DNA of 33,010 nt from Domibacillus robiginosus (GTDB taxonomy: Bacteria > Bacillota > Bacilli > Bacillales > Domibacillaceae). Positions 7,509 through 15,966 of the stretch are shown here, piece by piece; the stretch's first letter is position 1; every line of letters begins with the position of its first letter. Position numbers and translations under genes: made by a program. Below the pieces are notes generated by a model. The model was not told where the DNA came from. It did no database searches and saw nothing but the letters and a program-made list of their open reading frames with translations. The stretch covers positions 1 to 33,010 of the forward strand of contig NZ_LAHL01000061.1 in the NCBI RefSeq assembly GCF_000966195.1. The letters run 5' to 3'.

Positions 7509-9347
7509 TTATTGTTTTTCAATTCGTGCCCGTTTCACAAAAAAGACAAGAATTAATGCCAGTACCGATAGACCTGTTGCTACCATAAAAGCATCATTAA
7601 TGCCATCAATGGTTGATTGCTGTACAGCCTGACCGTAAATAAGCTGGGTTGTAAGCTGGTTACCTGCTGCGCCCGGCAAGTGGGCAAGGGCAGACAAGCT
7701 CTGACCAAGCTGATCAAACTGATTTGACAGGAAGGAATTAGAGCTTGTAACCGTATGTTGATACGCACCGTAATGAGCCCCCTGTCTGGTCGTCATTACC
7801 GTTACAAGAAACGCTGTTCCGATACTTCCGGCTACCTGTCTGGCTGTATTGGAAGCAGCGGTTCCATGTGAACCAAGGTGGCGTGGCAGCTGATTAAGAC
7901 CTTCTGTCATGATCGTCATCATAATAAAGGACATGCCGAACATCCGCAGTACATAAAGAAGAAGCAGATGGCTGTAACTTGTGGTCATGCTGAGCATTGT
8001 GAACTGCCACGTTGTTAAAACCGTAATTGTTAAACCAATAACGCCGAGCCATCTAGCGCCAATTTTATCAAAAAGCGCACCGGCAATTGGAGACATAATC
8101 CCCATCACAATAGCCCCTGGAAGCATTAAGAGTCCCGATTCAAGCGCTGTAAAGCCGCGGATATTCTGCAGGTAAATCGGAAGCAGAATCATTGCGCCAA
8201 ACATCGCCATATTTACGATCATGCTGACAACGGTCGTTAGAGCAAAGATATCGTATTTAAACACACGTAAGTCAAGCATTGGCTTGTCAGTTGTCAGCTC
8301 CCGCCATACGAAGGCGATCAACGAAATAATCCCGATTGTTAACGAGATGACGACTGTAGCACTGTCCCACCCGTCATTCCCTGCTTCACTAAAGCCGTAC
8401 AGCAGGAATCCAAAACCGAGGGTAGAAAATAAAAATCCTGGCAAATCAAATTTTGGATTCGTCACTTTTGTGACGTCTCTCATCCATAAAAAGCTTAAGA
8501 TCAGCACAATGACACCAATTGGAATCACAATGTCAAACAGTAGTCTCCACGAATAGTGCCCAATAAGCCACCCTGATAAGGTCGGTCCAATGGCAGGCGC
8601 AAAAATCATAACGACACCCATGAGACCCATCGCTTTTCCACGCTTTTCCGGAGGGAACAGCACGAAAAATACCGTCATAAGAAGCGGCATGATAATTCCG
8701 GCTCCGCTCGCTTGAATGACCCGTCCGATCATCAGCATTGTAAAGTTCACAGATAACGAACAAACGAGTGAGCCAACGGTAAACAGCAAGATAGCCGTAA
8801 TATACAGCTTCCTTGTCCCAAACTTTTCAATAAGGAACGCTGTCACCGGGATTAAAATTCCGTTCACCAGCATATAGCCTGTTGTCAGCCATTGCACGGT
8901 ATTGGCTGAAACCCCTAAATCATTCATAATATGCGGAATCGCTACATTAAGCAGCGTCTGGTTTAAAATGGCAACAAAAGCACCAAGCATTAAAGCTGTT
9001 AAAATTCTGCCTGTTTGGATGTTTTGTAAGCCTTCTGCTCCGCTCTGTTTCTGTTTTTCTTTTACTTCCTCTTTCGGTTGAACATCTGCTTCTACATATT
9101 CTAATGCCGGTTCTGACACAGCAGAGTTTTGAAGTACGTCTTCTACTTCTTCAGATAAACTCTGTGTGGTATCAGCCTGATCGCTGCTCTTTTCCTGTTC
9201 AAGACTGGCTTGCACAGGATTTTTCCCGGCTTCTTCACGCATAACCGTTTGATTCATGTTCTGTTTTCTTCGTTTCACCGCTCTGAAATTAAACAACAGT
9301 AACACTAAAGCACATAAAAGAACATAAACTGCAGCATATATTAACAT
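7509..9347 (-). CDS. DHA2-family MFS multidrug efflux permease with N-terminal extension
   Basis: 612 residues, about 100 more than typical 14-helix DHA2 (EmrB/QacA) exporters. Residues 1-20 form an extra hydrophobic segment followed by KRRKQ, then an acidic linker (about 35-108). The transporter proper starts at about 113 (ILTALMLGAFVAILNQTLLNVAIP). Motif C (APAIGPTLSGW) and the two halves of the fold are recognisable. It should export drugs by proton antiport with the HlyD-type adaptor encoded just upstream (8-nt gap). The start is supported by TAGGTGATTAC before ATG. Substrate unknown. Confidence 0.9.
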   Translation of the reverse strand: MLIYAAVYVLLCALVLLLFNFRAVKRRKQNMNQTVMREEAGKNPVQASLEQEKSSDQADTTQSLSEEVEDVLQNSAVSEPALEYVEADVQPKEEVKEKQKQSGAEGLQNIQTGRILTALMLGAFVAILNQTLLNVAIPHIMNDLGVSANTVQWLTTGYMLVNGILIPVTAFLIEKFGTRKLYITAILLFTVGSLVCSLSVNFTMLMIGRVIQASGAGIIMPLLMTVFFVLFPPEKRGKAMGLMGVVMIFAPAIGPTLSGWLIGHYSWRLLFDIVIPIGVIVLILSFLWMRDVTKVTNPKFDLPGFLFSTLGFGFLLYGFSEAGNDGWDSATVVISLTIGIISLIAFVWRELTTDKPMLDLRVFKYDIFALTTVVSMIVNMAMFGAMILLPIYLQNIRGFTALESGLLMLPGAIVMGIMSPIAGALFDKIGARWLGVIGLTITVLTTWQFTMLSMTTSYSHLLLLYVLRMFGMSFIMMTIMTEGLNQLPRHLGSHGTAASNTARQVAGSIGTAFLVTVMTTRQGAHYGAYQHTVTSSNSFLSNQFDQLGQSLSALAHLPGAAGNQLTTQLIYGQAVQQSTIDGINDAFMVATGLSVLALILVFFVKRARIEKQ

Positions 9348-9355
9348 GTAATCAC

Positions 9356-10009
9356 CTACTTATGAATTCGCACAGTTACGTTCATACCAGGAACAATCGC
9401 TACACCCTTGCTGTCATCAATCGATACTTCTACAGGAACTACCTGTGTCACTTTTGTAAAGTTTCCTGTGTTGTTCGAACTTGGCAGTAATGAGAAAGTT
9501 CCAGCTGTTGCTGAACCAATTTGTGTTACTTTTCCTTTTAGGGTTGAATTCGGGAAAGCATCTACATAAATGTCTACATCTTGTCCTACATCCACTTGAT
9601 CTACTTCTGTTTCCTCGATATTAGCCGTAACCCACAAATTATTTAAGTCATACACTTTAGCAAGCGGTGTTCCAGCAGCCACAAATGAATCCTGAACCGC
9701 TGTGCTTTGTACAATCGTTCCCGCTGTTGGAAGTGTAATATTCATTGGTGTTGTTTGTCCGTCTGTTCCTGTTACTGAAAGTGTTCCTACTTTTGCATCC
9801 TTTGAAAAATCTTCTCCAACATTGCCTTTCCATTCTGTCAGCTTTCCATTTGCAGGTGCAGAAACGGTTACCTGTTGTCCAGAAATTTGGGCATTGTCTG
9901 TCGATAAGTAGTTTACAGCTTTATTATAGTAAGCATAACCGCCTACACCGCCGCCTACTAACACCAATAAGATAATAATGTTAATTAAAATTAAACGCTT
10001 TGCGTTCAT
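9356..10009 (-). CDS. HlyD/EmrA-type efflux adaptor
   Basis: 217 residues: a short basic start, one membrane helix (about 7-28), then an extracytoplasmic part with biotinyl-lipoyl-like halves (VSAPANGKLTEW at about 49 and TLPTAGTIVQS at about 94) and a beta-barrel region ending in GMNVTVRI. It is shorter than Gram-negative EmrA and lacks the long coiled coil, as is usual in Firmicutes with no outer membrane. It lies between the MarR regulator and the MFS permease with gaps under 10 nt. Confidence 0.9.
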   Translation of the reverse strand: MNAKRLILINIIILLVLVGGGVGGYAYYNKAVNYLSTDNAQISGQQVTVSAPANGKLTEWKGNVGEDFSKDAKVGTLSVTGTDGQTTPMNITLPTAGTIVQSTAVQDSFVAAGTPLAKVYDLNNLWVTANIEETEVDQVDVGQDVDIYVDAFPNSTLKGKVTQIGSATAGTFSLLPSSNNTGNFTKVTQVVPVEVSIDDSKGVAIVPGMNVTVRIHK

Positions 10010-10014
10010 AACTC

Positions 10015-10449
10015 CTATTCCTCCTCTGATGAGAGCTTTGTTAAAACAATTTGATGTAGCCGCAAAAGATAAGAAATTTCCTCTTCCGGCATCTCGAGAA
10101 TCTCATTTAATTTCTTCACTAACCTGGATTCAGAAGAAACAATTTGCTCAACCATCGTCCTTCCTTTATCCGTTAAGTCAATAAAAACGCTTCTTCGATC
10201 TTCTGGCGGAACGATTCTTTCAGCTAGTCCGCTGTGAACGAGCCGCTCAATGACACCGCTGACCGTACTGTTTGTCAGCATCATCTTTTCAGCCAATTCT
10301 CCAAGGCTTATATTCGGATTCAAGTTAATGATGTAAATGGCTTTCAGCTGCACAACCGTGATACCAAGTCGATCCGCATCCTGCTTTATTAATTTATTGA
10401 TCGCTTTATTGATCCTCCAAAACGAAGCTAAAATTTCATTATTCAGCAC
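10015..10449 (-). CDS. MarR-family transcriptional regulator
   Basis: 144 residues from GTG 10449. AAAGGAGG lies about 10 nt upstream, and the nearer ATG sits on top of that site. The winged-helix core includes LGELAEKMMLTNSTVSGVIERL (recognition helix) and the wing VPPEDRRSVFIDLTDKG with the typical DxRS. It is first in the efflux operon. A perfect 16-bp palindrome in its own leader is the probable operator, so it likely represses the operon until a ligand binds. Confidence 0.92.
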   Translation of the reverse strand: MLNNEILASFWRINKAINKLIKQDADRLGITVVQLKAIYIINLNPNISLGELAEKMMLTNSTVSGVIERLVHSGLAERIVPPEDRRSVFIDLTDKGRTMVEQIVSSESRLVKKLNEILEMPEEEISYLLRLHQIVLTKLSSEEE

Positions 10450-10497
10450 GCTTCTCATCCCTCCTTTCTTGCACACTTTTATATTTCCTACTGAAAC

Positions 10498-10513
10498 ATT
10501 TCGTATACGAAAT
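10498..10513. promoter_or_regulatory. Probable MarR operator
   Basis: ATTTCGTATACGAAAT is a perfect 16-bp palindrome, about 12-27 bp downstream of the predicted start point. Size and symmetry fit a MarR dimer. Binding there would block elongation or initiation. Confidence 0.7.
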
Positions 10514-10531
10514 AATTCTCCACGAAGAAAG

Positions 10532-10560
10532 ATTATAATCAGTTAGGCGACTCTTGTCAA
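10532..10560 (-). promoter_or_regulatory. Sigma-A promoter of the MarR-HlyD-MFS operon
   Basis: TTGACA (10555-10560) and TATAAT (10532-10537) are spaced by 17 bp on the minus strand, a consensus promoter. The predicted start point is near 10525. Confidence 0.88.
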
Positions 10561-10657
10561 CAAAAACAATGGAAAATACTTTCCTCCTATAATGTGCTTT
10601 TCTCATTACTTTAACCGCTTCCTCCTGGCTGCTTAAAATAGGTGCTGATTACTTGCC

Positions 10658-10699
10658 AAAAAAAAGATCTGCAACAAGTGAATGTTACTTGCGCAGATC
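10658..10699 (-). terminator. Terminator of the Zur-box ABC operon
   Basis: GATCTGC (10666-10672) pairs with GCAGATC (10693-10699) and the stem extends inwards through CAAGT/ACTTG. Eight T follow on the minus strand. It lies 60 bp after the last ATPase gene. Confidence 0.85.
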
Positions 10700-10758
10700 A
10701 TACAGGATTTTTTCCCCTTTATTATGCAAATATACTATTCACAAAATAAAAGGTTTTT

Positions 10759-11520
10759 TTAAAAGATCGAAATCAACTCTTTTGTATATGGATGGCGTTT
10801 CTCCGAAAATAACTGATCCCGGCTAAATTGATCAATTAGCTTTCCTTCCTTCATCACCATGATGCGCTGGCTCAACTTGTTTACAGCAGCCAGATCATGT
10901 GAAATAAACAAATAAGAAAGATTAAGCGTCTGGCGAAGCTCTGTTAATAAATCAAGAACCGCCCCCTGTGAAATAACATCCAGGCTTGCAGTCGGCTCGT
11001 CCAGTACAATCAGTTCCGGTTCAATACTAATGGCCCGAGCGATGGTCACGCGCTGCTTTTGTCCGCCGCTCAGCTCGTGTGGATATCGGTTCGCTATATC
11101 CTCCGGCAATTCAACCGCTTCTAGCAGCTGTTTGATAAACGCCTTTTTAGACGTATATGAAAAATGAGCCAGCTCGATCTCTTTTTGGAACTGGCTGTAT
11201 GGATCAATCAGTGAATCCTTTATTTTAAGCTTTGGATTCAAAGCAGCTGATGGATTTTGAAACACAATTTGCATCTGTCTCCGATAAGGATGCAGCTGTC
11301 GTTCTGTGTACCTTTCAATCGCTTCACCTTTAAAGAAAATCGAGCCGCTATCAACCTCTTCTACCTTCAGCAGGCAGCGGGCTAGCGTGCTTTTGCCACA
11401 GCCGCTTTCTCCAACAAGCCCAAGACATTCTCCCCTATTCAGCTCAAAGGAAAGGTTGTTAACAGCCAGTTTTCCTGTTCCATACGATTTCATTAATTGC
11501 TGCACTGCAAGAAGCGTCAT
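10759..11520 (-). CDS. Nik/Cnt-type ABC importer, ATPase 2
   Basis: 253 residues. Walker A GESGCGKST (37-45), signature LSGGQKQRV (from 150) and Walker B LIVLDEP (170-176) are intact. It is short like NikE/CntF and lacks the C-terminal extension of OppD/OppF ATPases, which supports a metal or metallophore importer rather than an oligopeptide one. Its start overlaps the preceding gene (ATGA). It should power uptake together with ATPase 1. Confidence 0.9.
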   Translation of the reverse strand: MTLLAVQQLMKSYGTGKLAVNNLSFELNRGECLGLVGESGCGKSTLARCLLKVEEVDSGSIFFKGEAIERYTERQLHPYRRQMQIVFQNPSAALNPKLKIKDSLIDPYSQFQKEIELAHFSYTSKKAFIKQLLEAVELPEDIANRYPHELSGGQKQRVTIARAISIEPELIVLDEPTASLDVISQGAVLDLLTELRQTLNLSYLFISHDLAAVNKLSQRIMVMKEGKLIDQFSRDQLFSEKRHPYTKELISIF

Positions 11521-12317
11521 CTGTTCCCGGCCTCCTGTAAACCAGATGGAAGACCCCGCCCAAGAATAGGCGCTGCTTCAATTAACTGCTTTGTGTAATG
11601 ATGTTGTGGATGATCAAGAATGCGGTGCTTTCCTCCCGATTCAATCATTTCCCCTTCTTTCATTACCGCGATGCGGTCCGCGCAGCGTCTCACATGGCGC
11701 CAGTCGTGTGTAATAAATAAAATGGCACAGCCTGTTTCTTTTTGTCGCTTAGCCAGCAGCTCTAAAATCCGGTGCCCGGAAACACTGTCAAGAGCCGTCG
11801 TAATCTCGTCAGCAATCAATAAATCCGGTGAAAGCAAAAGAGCCATCGCAATAGATACACGCTGCAGCTGGCCGCCGCTCAGCTGAAACGGATACTGATC
11901 AGCCACGCTTTCATTTAAGCCGACAGAATCGAGCGCCTCTTTCGTCTGAGCCAGGCGGGTTTTGATCGAATGAACTCCATGGGCTTTTTGGTATTCATCC
12001 AAATGCTGGCCAATTGTCCGGAACGGGGTAAAAGAGCCTTGATAATCTTGAAAAATGTAAGCAATTTTCCCTCCACGCACAGTTCGCATCTCTTTTTTAG
12101 ATAAAGCCAGGAGATCTTTTTTTTGAAAGGTAATTTTTCCTTCTGCCTTTAAATTCGGGGCAAGCATTTGTCCAATGGCCTGTGAGAGAACACTTTTCCC
12201 GCTGCCGCTCTGCCCTACCAGTGCAAACCATTCCCCTTCTCGGATAGCGAGAGACACATTTTTGACCAGCTGCTTTTCCCTGGTGATGATCGTCAGCTGC
12301 TCTACAGATAAAATCAT
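11517..12317 (-). CDS. Nik/Cnt-type ABC importer, ATPase 1
   Basis: 266 residues. Walker A GQSGSGKS (35-42), signature LSGGQLQRV (from 146) and Walker B LLIADE (166-171) are present, so it should hydrolyse ATP. Its length matches NikD/CntD. ATGA overlaps join it to the permease before it and the ATPase after it, so the two ATPases are probably made in equal amounts as a heterodimer. Confidence 0.9.
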   Translation of the reverse strand: MILSVEQLTIITREKQLVKNVSLAIREGEWFALVGQSGSGKSVLSQAIGQMLAPNLKAEGKITFQKKDLLALSKKEMRTVRGGKIAYIFQDYQGSFTPFRTIGQHLDEYQKAHGVHSIKTRLAQTKEALDSVGLNESVADQYPFQLSGGQLQRVSIAMALLLSPDLLIADEITTALDSVSGHRILELLAKRQKETGCAILFITHDWRHVRRCADRIAVMKEGEMIESGGKHRILDHPQHHYTKQLIEAAPILGRGLPSGLQEAGNR

Positions 12318-13162
12318 GATTGAACCTCCTTTTTCACATCAAAACGGTCACGAAGATAATCCCCCATCATATTCGTTAACAGCACCACAATGACAATCGC
12401 CAGACCCGGATAAATCATTAACGAAGGCATGGATTGAAAATACGGGCGTGAATCATTCAGCATAGCACCCCATTCGGGAGTGGGCGGCTGAGCGCCAAGA
12501 CCAATATAAGATAAGGAAGAAATAAGTAAAATAATTTTCCCAAGATCAAGGCTGGCGAGAACCAGTACATGCCCCGCTATATGCGGAAACAAATGCTTCA
12601 CCATAATTTTTTTGGACGACAGCCCGTTTGTCCGGGCAATTAGCACGTACTCTTTTTGTGATTCTGATAAAACCGAGCTTCGGACGAGGCGGGCGTAGCT
12701 CACCCATTTCACCATGACAATAGCAAGCACAAGATTGCCAATGCCCGGTCCAAGCAAGCCGCTTAAAACAATGGCAACGATCGTATCGGGAAAAGCTAAA
12801 AAACCATCTGCAATGCGCATAAACATACGATCAACCCAGCCGCGTTTGTATCCAGAAACAAGTCCAAAAGGAACACCTATCATTAAAGCAGCGAGCAGGG
12901 CCAAAAAACTGTATCCGATTGTCTGCTGTCCCCCAAGGAAAAGCCGGGTTAAAACATCACGCCCAAGATGGTCTGTGCCAAGCGGGTGTTCCATACTCAT
13001 GCCTTGAAGGCGGCCCCCCATATTGGTTAACGTCGGGTCATACCTCAAGTAAAAAAAGGTATAAATGGCTCCGGCCAATGCAGCTGCCACCACAACAAAA
13101 GCAACAGCCCCCTGCCAGCTGTGCTTGTTTTTTTTCGACAGTGGTATAGAAAAATCTTTCAT
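12314..13162 (-). CDS. Nik/Cnt-type ABC importer, permease C
   Basis: 282 residues with about six membrane helices. It has the N-terminal stretch LGTDHLGRDVLTRL, typical of OppC/NikC-type permeases, and the ATPase-contact EAA-like loop around YVLIARTNGLSSKKIMVKHLF. It forms the channel with the upstream permease. Start and stop overlap its neighbours by 4 nt. Confidence 0.92.
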   Translation of the reverse strand: MKDFSIPLSKKNKHSWQGAVAFVVVAAALAGAIYTFFYLRYDPTLTNMGGRLQGMSMEHPLGTDHLGRDVLTRLFLGGQQTIGYSFLALLAALMIGVPFGLVSGYKRGWVDRMFMRIADGFLAFPDTIVAIVLSGLLGPGIGNLVLAIVMVKWVSYARLVRSSVLSESQKEYVLIARTNGLSSKKIMVKHLFPHIAGHVLVLASLDLGKIILLISSLSYIGLGAQPPTPEWGAMLNDSRPYFQSMPSLMIYPGLAIVIVVLLTNMMGDYLRDRFDVKKEVQS

Positions 13163-14106
13163 GACTGTGTATTCCTTTCTTTCAACTTCATTTCAGGATT
13201 TAAATAGCGGTAGAATATATCTACACATGTATTCACAACGAACACAATGACCGCCATAACTAAAATGTATCCTTGAATCAGCGGATAATCACGCTGACGT
13301 ATCGCATCCACAACCATTTTTCCAACACCGGGATACGCAAACAACACTTCAATCACGACTACACCGCCAATTAAGCTGCCTAAACTGACACCAAATACCG
13401 TAATAACAGGCGGCAGGCTGTGACGAAGGGCGTGAACAAAGAAAATACGCATCTCGGATAATCCGCGCGCTCTTGCAGCGCGAATAAACTCCTGGCCAAG
13501 TGAATCAAGCAGGCTGGAGCGAAGCAAACGAACATACACACTCGAAATCGCCAGCCCCAGCGTAAGCGACGGTAAAATCAACGAGACGAGCCCGTTTCTT
13601 CCCATCGTCGGCAGCCAGTTTAGCTGCGCGCCAAATATATTAATAAAAATTAAGCCAAGCCAGAAGCTTGGAATCGCCGCTCCAACAATGGAGGCGTAAC
13701 GACTGATATGGTCGATCCAGCTGTTTCGATAAAGAGCGGACAGAGAGCCGAGCGGAATCGATACCACCAGCATCACCAGCATGGCACCCGCCGCCAGTTC
13801 AAGCGTAGCGGGAAGCCCCGTTGCAATCATGTCTATTACAGGCTGGCCGGTTACATAAGACTGACCGAAATCAAGCTGAACAAAATTAAAAAGCCAGAGC
13901 CCGTATTGAACGAGCAACGGCTTGTTAAACCCCATATCCTCCCGCAACGCTTCGACCTGCTCCTGGCTGACAGACAATTCGTCCACGTTCAAGATGGTTA
14001 AAGCTGGATCTCCCGGCGCCAGACGAACAAACAAAAAGCTGACAAACGTAATAAACAGAAGAAAAAGCGTGACTTCAAGAAACTTGCGTATAAAAATTTG
14101 AAGCAT
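13159..14106 (-). CDS. Nik/Cnt-type ABC importer, permease B
   Basis: 315 residues with a first membrane helix, an extracellular region (DPALTILNVDEL to FGQSYVTGQPV) and five more helices, as in OppB/NikB. The EAA-type loop FIRAARARGLSEMRIFFVHALRHS couples to the ATPase. The ATG directly abuts the binding-protein stop (TAAATG). Confidence 0.92.
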   Translation of the reverse strand: MLQIFIRKFLEVTLFLLFITFVSFLFVRLAPGDPALTILNVDELSVSQEQVEALREDMGFNKPLLVQYGLWLFNFVQLDFGQSYVTGQPVIDMIATGLPATLELAAGAMLVMLVVSIPLGSLSALYRNSWIDHISRYASIVGAAIPSFWLGLIFINIFGAQLNWLPTMGRNGLVSLILPSLTLGLAISSVYVRLLRSSLLDSLGQEFIRAARARGLSEMRIFFVHALRHSLPPVITVFGVSLGSLIGGVVVIEVLFAYPGVGKMVVDAIRQRDYPLIQGYILVMAVIVFVVNTCVDIFYRYLNPEMKLKERNTQS

Positions 14107-15678
14107 TTACTTCACATCCAATTGATTTGTAATCATGTAATACTCGCTGCGCGTCGTGACCCAGTTTTTTACTTTTTCATTGTTGTAGGCAACAATTGTC
14201 GATGGGTGAAGCACAAAGGAATTGATGGCATTGTCATGTACGTAATCCGCTGCTTGCTCTGCCAGCACGGCACGTTCTTTCTGACCAACCGTCTGGTTCA
14301 GCTTATCAATGATTTTCGTCAGCTCCGGCTCCTCTGCACCACTGAAATTCAAGGCGCCTTTTGGATGATAGGTAGCATTTAAATAATATCCGGCATCACC
14401 ACGCGGCGCTGTTAAATTGCTGTATGTAGCCAAGTCCCAATCACGGTTAGACGCCATATACTCTTCTGGGATTTCAATTTGCTGAATCTTCACATCAATC
14501 CCAATTCGCTTTGCATCTGATTGGAAAACCTGTGCAATCAACGGCAAATCCGCTCGCGCACTGTATGTTAAAAGAGTAAACTGAAGCGGCTTGCCGTCCT
14601 TCTGCATTTTTCCATCTTTAAGTGTGTAGCCCGCTTTTTGTAAATATTGAACAGCCGCCTCAGAGCCGGATTGTGGCTGCTTTTCATACTTCGGCGCAAA
14701 CGGCAGCGATGGCAAAAACGGCCCTTCCGCTACTTCTCCGTATCCCAGCAAAATGGTATCGACAATTTCCTGGCGGTCAATGAGCGCATCAACCGCGCGG
14801 CGTACATGAACATCCTTTAAGCTTTCCCGCTGCATATTCATCGTCATTTGATGAACACGGAAGGTTTCAGTCGACTCTACTTTTATATGGGGTTCTGCTT
14901 GCAATGTCTCCAGGCTTTCTACCTCCGGACGGTACACAATATCAACTTGCCCCGATTGCAGTGCAAGTGAACGCGCATTAGCATCCTCATTAAATGAAAA
15001 TGTAACTGAATCCAGTTTGGATGCCCCGTCCCAGTAGTCGTCGTAGCGCTCAAGATCCAGCTTACTTCCCGGCACAAATGATGTGAGCGTAAAAGGCCCT
15101 GTGCCAACCGGTTTATTGACGATATCTTTTTCGGTTACATCGATAATCGAAACATTCGGATTTACCAGCTCAGAAATAAATTCGGGAAAAGGCTCCGTAT
15201 TTGTAATATGGAGTGTATAACCGTCTGCTTCAATCGAACTGATTTTCAGCGCATTTTGAACAGCTTTGCTTTCTTTTAACGCCCGTTCTAAAGAAGCTTT
15301 CACAGCATTCGCATCCATTTTCCTTCCATTTTGAAAGGTTATATTTTCACGCAGGTGAATCGTCCAATTCTGGCCGTCTTCCCCTTCCCAGCTTTTTGCA
15401 AGCCATGGTGCGATCGTTAGCTTTTTTTCATCCAGTCGAACAAGTGTTTCTGTTATCCCTGCCCTTAACGGTACGTAGCTTGAATCTACATGAGGATCTA
15501 AAGAATTTGTTGAAAAATTATAAAGAAAATGAACATGCTTATCCCCGTTTTTTGACGCAGTTGTACCTGTCGAAGACTGTCCGCAGGCTCCCAGCAAGCC
15601 AAGACAAACTGCTAATACGGCACCCTTAAACAAACCCTTCCAAAAAAAATGCTTGTTGTTTATTTTCATCTTTCGCAT
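14107..15678 (-). CDS. Lipoprotein substrate-binding protein of a Zur-box ABC importer (NikA/CntA/Opp type)
   Basis: 523 residues. The signal peptide ends in the lipobox LGAC (lipidated C32), so it is anchored outside the membrane. Cluster-C features follow: SLDPHVDSSYVPL, PWLAKSWE, VGTGPFTLTSF, YWDG and VRRAVDALIDR. Length (NikA about 524, CntA about 532) and the whole gene order match nickel and staphylopine-type importers better than peptide ones. The ATG has AAGGGG at 7 nt. Two Zur-box cores in the promoter argue for zinc, free or chelated. No gene for metallophore synthesis or export is nearby. Peptide or nickel uptake remains possible. Confidence 0.85.
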   Translation of the reverse strand: MRKMKINNKHFFWKGLFKGAVLAVCLGLLGACGQSSTGTTASKNGDKHVHFLYNFSTNSLDPHVDSSYVPLRAGITETLVRLDEKKLTIAPWLAKSWEGEDGQNWTIHLRENITFQNGRKMDANAVKASLERALKESKAVQNALKISSIEADGYTLHITNTEPFPEFISELVNPNVSIIDVTEKDIVNKPVGTGPFTLTSFVPGSKLDLERYDDYWDGASKLDSVTFSFNEDANARSLALQSGQVDIVYRPEVESLETLQAEPHIKVESTETFRVHQMTMNMQRESLKDVHVRRAVDALIDRQEIVDTILLGYGEVAEGPFLPSLPFAPKYEKQPQSGSEAAVQYLQKAGYTLKDGKMQKDGKPLQFTLLTYSARADLPLIAQVFQSDAKRIGIDVKIQQIEIPEEYMASNRDWDLATYSNLTAPRGDAGYYLNATYHPKGALNFSGAEEPELTKIIDKLNQTVGQKERAVLAEQAADYVHDNAINSFVLHPSTIVAYNNEKVKNWVTTRSEYYMITNQLDVK

Positions 15679-15695
15679 CGTAAATCCCCTTATTT

Positions 15696-15708
15696 CGTAA
15701 TGATTACG
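15696..15708. promoter_or_regulatory. Zur box, proximal copy
   Basis: CGTAATGATTACG is the core of the B. subtilis Zur operator (TCGTAATNATTACGA). It lies just downstream of the -10 element. Per and Fur boxes differ in the outer bases (TATAAT..ATTATA and GATAAT..ATTATC). Confidence 0.85.
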
Positions 15709-15713
15709 TTTTA

Positions 15714-15742
15714 ATATTATCGTAATGATTACGTTTTATCAA
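15714..15742 (-). promoter_or_regulatory. Sigma-A promoter of the ABC importer operon
   Basis: TTGATA (15737-15742) and TAATAT (15714-15719) are 17 bp apart on the minus strand. One Zur box fills the spacer and the other lies over the start point. Confidence 0.7.
15721..15733. promoter_or_regulatory. Zur box, distal copy
   Basis: An identical CGTAATGATTACG, 25 bp from the first copy and between -35 and -10. Occupancy would exclude RNA polymerase when zinc is plentiful. Confidence 0.85.
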
Positions 15743-15804
15743 TGAAAAAATTTACAAAAAAATAATCGATGAGCAGGTCAATTCATAAAAAGCAGCTACA
15801 TAAT

Positions 15805-15854
15805 AAAAAAGAAGGCTTTTCATCTGTTTACTAAACTGACGAAAAGCCTTCTTT
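15805..15854 (-). terminator. Terminator of nupG
   Basis: A 14-bp stem (15808-15821 with 15841-15854) with a 19-nt loop is followed by a T run on the minus strand. It separates nupG from the Zur-box operon promoter. Confidence 0.85.
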
Positions 15855-15966
15855 GATATGACGATTTTGATGGCTGACTTATTCACCTAAAAGCCTGCCT
15901 TCAGCCCTGCGCTTTCTCCTATTGAACGTGCGGTTCCGTAATCGAACCCGTTTCAGATCTCTTGTT

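Noticed and set aside
10759-15678. Oligopeptide (Opp/App) importer as the primary call
   Set aside because: The ATPases lack the Opp C-terminal extension and two Zur boxes control the operon; peptide transport is kept only as an alternative.
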